The translations under genes were made by a program, and so were the position numbers. Positions 46,411 through 57,600 of a stretch of 64,000 bases of DNA are shown in pieces (position 1 is the stretch's first letter; the number at the start of each line of letters is the position of its first letter). Below the pieces are notes generated by a model that was not told where the DNA came from, did no database searches, and worked only from the letters and a program-made list of their open reading frames with translations. Location: NCBI GenBank assembly GCA_963662155.1, contig OY759264.1:16399142-16463141 (forward strand). The letters are read 5' to 3'. The stretch comes from Lamellibrachia columna (lineage: Eukaryota; Annelida; Polychaeta; Sabellida; Siboglinidae).

Positions 46411-48519
46411 TAATACTGCCCATGAATTAGGAGGAATAGAAGAACAAATATACATTTGGTTATAATTGATTCAAACCTAGAATTTAATAAACACATCAAC
46501 CAATATATACTTTGAGCTCACGAATATACGTCCAAAAAAATCCAGATCCAGGGGGCAACTGCCCCTTGCCCCCCACCCCCTGCGGACGCCCAAGACTGAG
46601 TGGAGCCATTGTCTGGGAGTGTGCGTTGCGTCCACAAACTCCCCGACAGTGCTGCCACTCAGCATATCACAACTGCCACAACTTGATCATAAATTCAAAA
46701 TGGACTGTGAGGAGTGGTATAAACGGCCTGGTTGGCTGCGCAATTGTTATTTATGACTTGTTAGTGATTTACATCATTGCAACTGTGCACATGCGTATAC
46801 GCAACATATTTTCAAACAAACATGAACGTTGTTTTGTTCGTACACACATTTTCAACGCAAACGCTATCCACAATTGTTTTCAACTGAAATTCAGAGATGT
46901 ATTGACAGCAAATAGGAATTTACCAACTGAAATGACGATGTGCAGAATCTGCATATTACATTCACTATGTGGCGCCACTGGTTGGAAGTTTGCTGCGTCC
47001 AATGAGGGACATTGCAAACTAAACTACGCACACGACACATTAAACACGGCAAACAAACACACGACAACTCGGTACTCGTCGCAAGCGGTCGCTGTACGAG
47101 CGCTTTTCTTGTTTGTTTAACAATGAATGTTGCGAAGAATATGTATGTAGAACTCTTCCAGAACTACCAGAAAAACTGTAATGGATGGATGCTGGTGTAT
47201 CAGCCAGAAATGGAGACATTTGAATATTTTCAAAGGCGAATGGACACGCTTTGGCGTAGATATGCGGTTTTCTGACGTGCGTGTTCTACGTCACAATCGT
47301 TGACGTATAGAATGGCGTGTTGGGTTGTGTTGTACTCGCAGGTGTTTTGAAATAGTACTGGTTGCCAAGTTTAACTAGACACTGTTGAAGTACATGAAGT
47401 ACAATGCTTTGTCTGTTTCGTCCAGTGAGCAGGTGTTAATACAAGACCATGCGTCACAGTCAAAATGATCTGAGGAAAAACATTTTTGCAGATCAAATAC
47501 CATACATATACAAGTGGCTCCATTGTATTCACAGAGCGAGAAAATATGCATAATCGAGGCAGGCCGGTAGAACAGAGTATTATTTCGAATTATTAATTAA
47601 CTGGATTCTAATGAATTTTTCGGTGTTGTGGAAATGGAAATATACTACAAGATGTAATATAATATGATATCAATCAATAGTTGTTTTTATTCCCTTTAAT
47701 ACTGTCCCTCCATCTTTAGTTAGGCCTTCCTCGTCTACGTCTACAATCTAGAAGTTCCCAGACAATGTGTTTCATGCAAACGTAAGTTTAAATACTTTTC
47801 AAAGTCACGACATTTGCTTTTTGATACACACTCGGTCCCTTGGTCAACGACAGTCTGAACTGATACCGTAGATCAGTTCACACTGACACTGACGAAGCGT
47901 TCGAGAGAGCCTCAAAATCTATGTCGAGCAAATATCGTGATTCCGAAAGACATCCAAACTTCCTTTTATATTAATTTTACAGAGTCCGGCAAAACTAACA
48001 TGCTTATTAGATGTTCGAAGTAAAACAAATGATGTCAAAATATGCATAGTGCAGCATTCTGTGTTTTACCTGTCGTGGATCCACAAACTCATTGATATGA
48101 TACCACCGTATCAACCCAAGATGGTGATGAATGGCAAGTGCACGGGAGAAAGTCAACAGTTGTTCTATACGTAGAATGTTTCTCTCAATTTCGGTTTCTA
48201 AACATATTCACACTGCTCATAAGGTAACACTTTTAATAAAATTGTGTGCGTGTGCGTGCATATATACATACATACAAAACCATTTTGATGTACGATGGCG
48301 ACGTTAATAATTATATATGATACGTATGCTACCCTTAAATGTAGGCAGCAGAAAACATATTTATGAAGGTATATCAACTACTGTTGGCTAGTGACGTTAG
48401 TAAGAGTGGTTTGTGTTTAGTGACAGTGCAACAATAATATGCTTTGGTTTAGCTATGTGTCCTTGCATGGCTTTGTGCTATTGCCATCAATATCTATGTC
48501 AGCCGAGATTAGGCCATTA
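46411..48519. other. Intergenic; nothing assigned
   Basis: A 202-codon open frame at 46512-47120 (+) has one hydrophobic stretch (GLVGCAIVIYDLLVIYIIAT) but matches no family I know. Its first part is a C-rich low-complexity stretch, so I do not call it a gene. This is the spacer between the convergent polycystin-like and AS3MT genes. Confidence 0.4.
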
Positions 48520-48520
48520 T

Positions 48521-48688
48521 TTATTTGCCTCCGCAGCATTTGCTTTCCACCTTGGCAGTTCCACACTTGCTGCTCTGTCCCTTGTCCCCGGGACAATTGT
48601 TGTTTTGTGCCTTGTCACTAGGACAGCATTTGCTTCCATTCTGTTTTCCTTCACGAGCAACATAGTCAAACGGGTTGACCATCACGAC
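48521..48688 (-). CDS. as3mt: AS3MT terminal exon with cysteine-rich tail
   Basis: Acceptor TCTCGCTTCGTTTGCAG, phase 0. It encodes VVMVNPFDYVAREG, then a tail with SKCCPSD, NNNCPGD, SSKCG and ESKCCGGK-stop (six Cys), like the GGCC tail of known AS3MTs. An AATAAA overlaps the stop codon on the minus strand (48525-48520). Whether it is used is unknown. The acceptor and first 35 nt are partly duplicated upstream. Confidence 0.9.
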   Translation of the reverse strand, partial: VVMVNPFDYVAREGKQNGSKCCPSDKAQNNNCPGDKGQSSKCGTAKVESKCCGGK

Positions 48689-51600
48689 CTGCAAACGAAG
48701 CGAGAAACTGTGTCAGTAGTAAATGATACAATGTGTGACTAGTGATATACACAAACGGGTTGACCTTTACCACCTGCAAGCGAATGAGACGGTGTGTCAC
48801 TAGTAAATGAGACAATGTGTCACTAGTGATATATTCAAATGGATTGACCATCCACGATCTCTAAGCAAATGAGACAAGGTGTCACTAGTGACATAATCAT
48901 CTCTTACAGATGACAGCAACTGAATTTCATTCACTACTTCTAGTAATTAAAGCTGCCTCCACAATTAGATTTTTCATTCGTCTCGTTTGTCACTAATTTC
49001 GCAAACTATCGAGCCTATCTATTATCGAATATGACATGCTAGCTCGCGTGTGCCAATTTTGGGTTTTATTTGAATGAAATCATCGGACAAATTATTCAAT
49101 TAATTTCGTCAAACCGAAATTCTGTAAAACAAAGGCAAATGTCACTATAACAAAAGTATGCAGTTTTTTTTTTAACTTACTGTACATATTACTTAACGAT
49201 TCCTTATCATTAACATGTTTTCGTTTTTCTCGTTTCAGAGTCATTTCGCGAAATATCGAACCTCTTCAGCAACGTGCTAGTTCGCTTGTACAAAATGTTA
49301 TCATAGAACAAATTATCTAATTATTTTTTACCGGATCCTGCCCAATTGTTTTTTGGCAAAAGTGGTTTTGCTCTACATACTATAACATAAGGCTATACAT
49401 TTACGTAAGATACAATCAAAGTCGTTGATTTTAACAAAAGTACATACTCTTTTTTTCAAACTGACTGCTCGCATATTTCTTTAACTATTCACACATGAAC
49501 AAACCTGACGCGCGATGGGCTAATTGAATTACGGAGGCAGTTTTTCACCCACATGACACTTGCAAATGTTTTATTTCAGTTTATAAGACGGAAATCTGTG
49601 TATTGTGTCTACTTAGATGCAGCTAGCCACACAGGCTTGCCATATTTAATTGCGATATCACCCATGGGGGGTAGGGCGATATTTGTTTTATTATATGGGG
49701 TGGGTGCTAATGCAAGCTTGCGCTGTAATGAGGATTACCGCTCCCTGCAGAAACTAAAAGCAAAAATAACTTAAATTGACAACGCATGAACGAAAGTGAA
49801 CATTATTACATTGTATAATAACTATATGGATACAGTTAAATGATATAAAAGGAAGACAAACTGGGCGAGATTGGTGAGTTTGTGAGTGATGATGACCGAA
49901 GCGTCACCCAGCGGCAGAAACAACGGATCAGATGACGTGAAGAATATATTCGACACCTTTCTGCCCATTTGGTGGCATTTCTGCATGTTTATCGTACGCG
50001 TTGTGATCATAAATATGTTTTCCATGTGGCCAAGATGGCGGTGAGCGATAATGTGAACAGCTGGAGTTAATCGCACATTTGCGGGATCTGGGGTGTGCGG
50101 TACTACAGTTAAATGTTGTGAAGAGATGAAGATTATTTGACAACGTGGGCTCCTTTACCGACAACTTTATGACCATTTTGCCTTGTTTTGTTGCATATGT
50201 GCATATTCGTCGTCTGCGTTTTGATCATAAATATTTGTTGTACGTGGTCAAGATGGGTGGGCGATAATGCGAACATTTTCGGGAAATTGGGTGTGCGGTA
50301 CTATTAAATGCATCGATGTTGTGTTTCCCTAGAGCTAGACACCCTGGCCTCACCTCCTTGACTGCAGGCTGCTTGTCTGTGGCCGTGAACGTGAACATGC
50401 TAGAGAATCGGGAATTCTTGAGAATAGACGCAACATCACCACTGACAACCTCCGGCTCGTCTTTCTAATGACACAACAGCAGACATGGTCTTAATTATCT
50501 CGGCCAAATACATTCATGCACGCATGTGTGTGTGCGTGTGCGCATCCACACACACGCTCTCTTTTTAAGGTTCAGTGTGGAATGTTATACGGGCAAAACC
50601 TGGTTTTGTTTTACATTTTGTCAGAATCAGTAAATATTACATTTTTCTCATACGGGCGGAGTGATATAGACGATCTGCCCGTGTATCAAAGTAATTAAAA
50701 ACACTGCATACACGCACAAACATATTGGTTAACCATATTAGAAATACATTAATACAGTATTTATATAACCATTATTGTAGGAGTTTTTCAGATCAACTGA
50801 AATTATTTGGGTAGGTATGTGACATCCAATGAATTAATAAATAAAATACAGTATCATATTTTGTTACATAAATGCCACCACAACGTGAAAGATTTCCATG
50901 CATGGTAAAGAGGCAATACACATGCAGCGTTGGCGTTAATAGTATAAATTTGGGGACTGAATATTTGCATAACTGTAAATGTTGAACAAAATTAATCAGG
51001 GTAAAATGCATTACTATTGTCCCGAGTACTAGGGTGGTTACTGATCGGTGAGGCTGTTGATGGTGAGGTAGTTTATCAGGGAGCTTTTTGATTGAGGTCG
51101 TTGGTTATCAGACAGGCTGTTGATTAGTGAATATGTTGATCAGGGAGGTTGTCGATCAGTGGGGCTGCTAGGTGGGGAGGTTGTTGGCCTGTGAGGCTGT
51201 TGATCAGTGATGTAGCTGATCAATAAGGCATTTGATCAGGGAGGATGTCGATCAATAGAGATATTGATCAGTGAGGTTGTTGATTACGGAGGCTGTTGAT
51301 CAGGGATGTTGTTGATTTCTGACGTTGTTGATGATTGGGGTTGTTGATCAGGGAGGCCGTTGATTTGTGACGTTGTTGATTAGGGAGTCTTTTGATCAGA
51401 GGTTGTTGACGACTGAGAATGTTGATCAGGGATGTTGTTGACCATGAAAGCAGTTGATTCTGGGTATACATTAACAGTGCTGTGTCTTACTGTGAATGTC
51501 CATTCATGGTCCAGTTTTAAGCTGTCCTCAAAGTCAGTGATGCCTCCGTTGTAGACAACCTCTGTCACTGGTTCCTTCTCCTGTGGCAGCTTGAAGAGAC

Positions 51601-54600
51601 GTAAAGTGACGGACACAAACTTGGCGTCACCTGGAAACAACAAAGTCACACATGCATGTGTCATTGAGCTAACATATGTGTACACGTTGACAAAAAGGTG
51701 GGACATATATGACTCTGTAACATGAAGAAATCCCTTTTGACTTCCGGCTACTTGGACTTGGTGCAGCGACTTGAATTTGGTGTAGATCATTTACAGAAAT
51801 ACGTGGAATATCAAACAGAATAAGTATTACTATTGCATATATATTATACACAAACGTATTGTAGACATATATTAGGAAACAGGTTTTGTTAATTATTAGT
51901 CAGAGGGAGTATTTTAGAGTAAGTTAGTTTCGGATTCTGTCAGGGAATTCAGCGAGCGTTAATAGGGGTGTTTACAATTCGAAAATTTAGAAAACGTAGT
52001 GAATAGTCAGTAACAGTGAATATTGGTTAGAATAAGTATTAGTATTATACATATATTGTTCACCAACTTCTTGTAGACATATATTAAGAAACCGTTGTTG
52101 TTAACAGAGGTAGTATTTTTTTTCTTCCCGGATTCAAACTCAACGAGTGATAAAAGGGAGTTTGTTTACAGGTCATTCAACCCGTGCATCGAGCTATCGT
52201 TTACATTAGCTAATATATATATAAGATAAAGTGATTTATTTACTTAAATTACATACATAAGGTAATATCTGACATAGTGGTAGTCAACGTTTTCGGTAAA
52301 AAGGAATTAACAGCAGGATTTTAGCGTAAATTAGTACACACTGAGTTCGTTGTTTTGTTACACAGTGTTCTCCGTATTCGCTAGGTGGCAGGATTTTTAG
52401 CCTAAAGTGTTCTTTTGATCACAAAAACAGCCTTATTCAAGGCTAACGTAGCAAACTAATTAAAACTAAATTGTATGATGGCGCCGTGCAAACGGCAGTT
52501 AAAGGCCACAAGGCACTTAATTTGTGGCAGTTGTAGTAACTGGGTAGATTTCGTCAAGTCTGGGTGCGAGAAGTCCTGGGCTGAGGTCCAGGCAGATAGT
52601 TTTAGTTTTGAGTGTAGGGGATGCGCAAGGATGAAGGAACTAGAGGTGGAGTTGGAAGAGCTGAGGCTGCTCGTTGTGGCAATGGTGGGAAGGGAACAGG
52701 GGAGTTGTGCCGGTAGTTCCGGTGAGGGAACAGTAGACGATAAAGTGGGGAAAGACACAAGAGATGCTAGGGAGAGCTCACCTCAGCCTGGGAGGAAGCT
52801 GAGAGGAGGGAAGGTGACAGGTCATAGGGAGACAGGACGTAAGGAGACAGGAAGGAAAGGAACGGGAGGGAAGACAACCGGGGTGAAGGAGAGGGGAGTA
52901 GGGGAGACAGGAGGGAAGGAGAAGGGAGTGTGGGAGACGGGAGGGAAGACAACCGGGGTGAAGGAGAGGGGAGTAGCGGAGACAGGAGGGAAGGAGAAGG
53001 GAGTGGGGGAGACGGGAGGGAAGACAACCGGAGTGAAGGAGAGGGGAGTAGCGGAGACAGGAGGGAAGGAGAAGGGGGTGGGGGAGACGGGAGGGAAAAC
53101 AACCGGATTGAAGGAGAGGGGAGTAGGGGAGACAGGAGGGAAGGAGAAGGGAGTGGGGGAGACGGAAGGGAAGGGGTCAGGACAGAATGTGATGGAGGGG
53201 ATCGAAAGGAAGAGTTATTCTGCAGCAGTGATAGAGGGGGTGAGGAAGAGAGCGAGGGTGTTTGTGGGGGATTCGATAGTTAGGAAGACCGACAGAGTCT
53301 TAAACAAGGGAGATGATGTGGTGGTCTGCTTGCCTGGAGCCAAAATAGAGGCGATAACTGAGAGGGTAAAAAACATCGTAGGCTCGGGTAAGGGTGGATC
53401 TGTTTTAGTACATGTAGGGACAAATAACGTAGAGAGGGAGGGTACAACTGCCATAGTTAGGAAATATAGGCAGTTGGTCAGAACACTAAAACAGACGCGG
53501 GTTGAGCAGGTAATACTGTCAGGGATTTTACCTGTAATGGGCAGGAGGGGTCATAAATATCGAAATTGTCGGGGGATGGCAATTAACATGTTAGTCCAGA
53601 GGCTGTGTACGGAAGAGGAAGTTGGATTTGTGGATTTATGGGGAAGTTTTGTTGGGAGGGCTGATATGTACATGAAGGATGGGCTTCATTTAAGTGGAAA
53701 GGGGGCGGCAGAATTCGCGGACAAACTTTCAGCAGCAGTAGATAGCGACTTGGGTACAATGACAAATATTTTTGGAAGTAAACATTCTTTAAACTAGAAG
53801 TGCAGGGGGGGTTACCTAGAGGTGTCTCAAGCAGAACAAGAGGCCACTAGCACAGATAAACCAATATCAAATCATCCGAAAATCATCTCTGAAAAAGGTT
53901 ATAGATGCGTATGTTTAAATGCAAGGAGCATAGTAAATAAGAAAAACGAATTAAACATTATGGTAGAAGATATTGACCCTCACATAATTGGTATAACTGA
54001 ATCATGGGCTAACATAGATATAACAGATGCTGAATTAGGACTGACAGGATACGTAATGTTTAGGAAAGATCGAATAGGAAGAAGGGGCGGGGGAGTTATT
54101 TTACATGTTAAAGAATCTATTCAGGCTTATGAAATAAAACTAGAAAGGGAAGCAGATTGCGATGAAGCTGTTTGGTGCAAAATTGTTTCAGGAAATTCAA
54201 AATTAACTATTGGATTAGTTTACCGAAGTCCAAACATAAACGAAGAGGACAACACAAAAATAAAAAACGCTATAAAGGAAGTTAGTAAAGGGGAATGTAT
54301 CATAATGGGAGATTTTAACCATGGACACATACAATGGAATTCTCTAGAGAGCACAGGGATTGAGGATCAACAATTTCTATGTTTAATCCAGGATAGCTTT
54401 CTTACTCAGCACGTACTAGAACCAACCAGGGGAGAAAATGTATTAGATATAGTTTTGTCATCACAACAAGAATTAGTGGACAATGTAAAAATATTTGAAC
54501 CATTGGGTAATAGTGACCATAATCAAATACATTTTGACATCAATGTAAAATCAGAAAGTAAAAATAAGAAAACGTACAAGAGAAACTTCCACAAAGGTAA

Positions 54601-57600
54601 CTACAAAGATATGAGAAAATACTTAGCACAGCTAGATTGGAATAACATGCTGATGGATAAGACTGCAATTGAATGTTGGAATATTCTAAAATATGAAATT
54701 GAGAGTATCATTGATAAATTTGTTCCCTTCCGAAAACAAGGAAAACGGTGTAGAAAGAAACACTTGTCAAAAGAGGCAATTAGAAAAATAATGCTAAAAC
54801 AAACTATGTGGAGGGTTTATAGGCGTACCAGAAAGGAAGAAGACTATGCAAAATACAAAGAGGCACTTAATGCAGCTACAACTGAAATCAGACAATCTAA
54901 AAGAAGCTATGAGCAAAAACTGGCATGTAACATAAAAACTGACAGCAAGAGTTTTTATGCATATGTCAGGAGTAAACAAAACGTACAAGACAAGGTTGGA
55001 CCTCTAGAAGACAGTGCTGGAAATATAATATCACAGGGGTTTTTAATGGCGGAAGACCTAAATGGTTACTTCAGTTCAGTGTTTACAAAAGAAGATATTA
55101 GTTCATTACCAGTTGCTGATGCTAAATTTCAGGGGGCTAAATCTGACTATTTAGGACCGTTAGTTGTAACTCCAGAATTGGTAGCTAGGAAAATAAAGGC
55201 AATGAAGGATAACAAATCACCGGGAGTGGATGGGATTCCTCCAAAATTACTAATGGAAACAGTAGATCAAATCAGTATACCACTTGCAAGAGTATTCAAC
55301 TTGTCATTAAAAGAGGGAGTTGTTCCGTTTGAATGGAAAGAAGCAAACATCATACCATTATTTAAAAAGGGTTCGAGAAATAAGTCAGAGAATTACAGAC
55401 CAGTGAGTTTAACGTCAGTGATTTGTAAATTATTAGAAAGGTTAATTAAAGACCATATGGTGGACTTCCTCGTTAAGCATAAATTATTAAATTCATCTCA
55501 ACATGGATTCCTTAAAGCGAGGTCATGTTTAACAAATATGTTATGTTTTTTGGAAGAAATCACTAAGTGGATAGACATGGGATCGCCAGTAGATATTATC
55601 TACTTAGATTTTCAGAAAGCTTTTGACAAAGTGCCACATCAAAGATTGCTACTTAAATTAAAAGTCCATGGTATCGGGGATAGCATAACTGACTGGATAG
55701 AACAATGGCTGACTGACAGAAGACAACGAGTTGTAGTAGATGGCGAAGTTTCAAATTGGAAATCGGTTTTGAGTGGGGTACCTCAAGGATCAGTATTAGG
55801 ACCTATATTATTCTTAATTTATATCAATGACTTGGACGAGAGTATAACAAGTAACGTACTGAAATTTGCGGACGACACAAAACTGTTTAGAAAGGTTAAT
55901 ACTGATGGTGATAAACAACATTTACAAAACGATCTAGACAGATTAGTGAAATGGTCTGAGAAATGGCAGATGCTGTTCAATTTTGGGAAATGTAAATGCC
56001 TACATACAGGACATGGGAACTTGAATGTAAACTATAAAATGGGAGCTACTGTTCTTGGTACTACTGTAAAAGAAAAGGACTTAGGAGTTACAATAAGCGC
56101 TGATATGAAAGTTTCAGAGCAGTGTGGTATTGCAGCTTCAAAGGGTAATCAAATTCTTGGATTGATTAGAAGAAACATAACATATAAGGGAAAAAAGTTA
56201 ATTATACCTCTTTATAAAGCAATAGTTAGACCTCATTTAGAATACTGTATACAAGCATGGAGACCATATCGTAAGAAGGATATAGATACGCTTGAACGCA
56301 TACAAAGGAGAGCAACTAAAATGATTCCAGAACTTAGAGACCTTAGTTATGAAGAACGCCTGAAAGAATGTGGTTTAACAACTCTAGAGACAAGGAGGTT
56401 AAGAGGAGATCAGATTGAAGTTTTTAAGATATTGAATGGGTATGAAAATATTGATAGAAATATGTTTTTCTCACTCAAGAAGGATAGCAGAACTAGAGGA
56501 CATGAGGTAAAATTAGTAAAGGATCAATGTAGATTGGACATCAGGAAGCACTCGTTCTCACAGAGGACAATAAATGAATGGAACAAACTGTCTACAGATT
56601 GTGTAACTGCTAGCAGCGTGAATATGTTTAAAAACAAGGTTGACACATATATCAGGAGGGCGGGTTATAAGTAAGTGAACATTGTTGGACTCTCGATAAG
56701 CCAATGGCTTCCTTGTCCACTTGCCATCTGGGCCTTTGGCTTGGATGGCAAATCTTGTTAAATCTTGTTAAATCTTTCACATTGGTGTATACAGATGTCA
56801 CAGTGAATTAAATGTCATAGCTACACGTGGGACTTATCATCTCCAAGGACAGCAATTGGCCCCGGACAGCCATTGGCACTGTGTCATAGTCAGTCGTATA
56901 CTCCAAAGTTATTTTTTTGTAACTACTGAGGGAAATTAAAAATGCATTGCTGCACCGGGGTGTAAGAAAGTATTAATTCTCCTATAGGACAGTACATAAA
57001 TGAAACAAATCATATACTGATTGTGTAAATCCGCGCAACGTGATTATGTCTAAAAAACAAAATGGACAAATATCTCAGAAGGGCGTGTTACACATACATA
57101 AATAATCGTTGGACTCTCGATAAGCCAATGGCCTCCTTGTTCTAGAGATTTTGGTTTGGGTGGCAACCTTTTTCAATCTTGTTATACTGGTGAGGCAATT
57201 TAAATAATATACAAAGACATTATTCTAGTCGCTATCAGGTAACATGCGGCCAGCATTTTCCAACCAACTGAAAAATATTATTAAACTCATATTATATCAG
57301 CACACCAAAGAAATGGTTATATAGCTCAAACGTGCTATTAAAAAAATCTTCAGCAAAACAATAACAACTATGAATTAGTTCCAATCATTCTAGTAACTCA
57401 ACACCACTAAGAGACACTGTATATCTATCTTTATTCATACGCCTTACATTACACTTTGCATAACATCTATGATGACTGCTACTGCTATTAAACAATTATT
57501 ATCAGCAGATTCAGAGAAAGATCCCCAGTTTCTTAACCATCTAGCTTCTAAGTGTTAATAGTTTGTAAGTGTTAAAAGTGAAACATGCTCGAATAAATTA

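Larger units (their letters stand above)
51800..56790 (+). mobile_element. CR1-family LINE, nearly intact, antisense in AS3MT intron 5
   Basis: A long leader (51.8-52.47 kb, with two about 212-bp related blocks), ORF1 (52475-53797), ORF2 (to 56674) and a short 3' UTR. The 3' UTR ends in GGCTTCCTTGTCCACTTGCC and AAATCTTGTTAAATCTTGTT (about 56746-56775). This tail is shared by the other copies. All catalytic motifs are present and the frames are open, so it is the youngest-looking copy. The exact 5' end and target duplication are undetermined. Confidence 0.9.
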
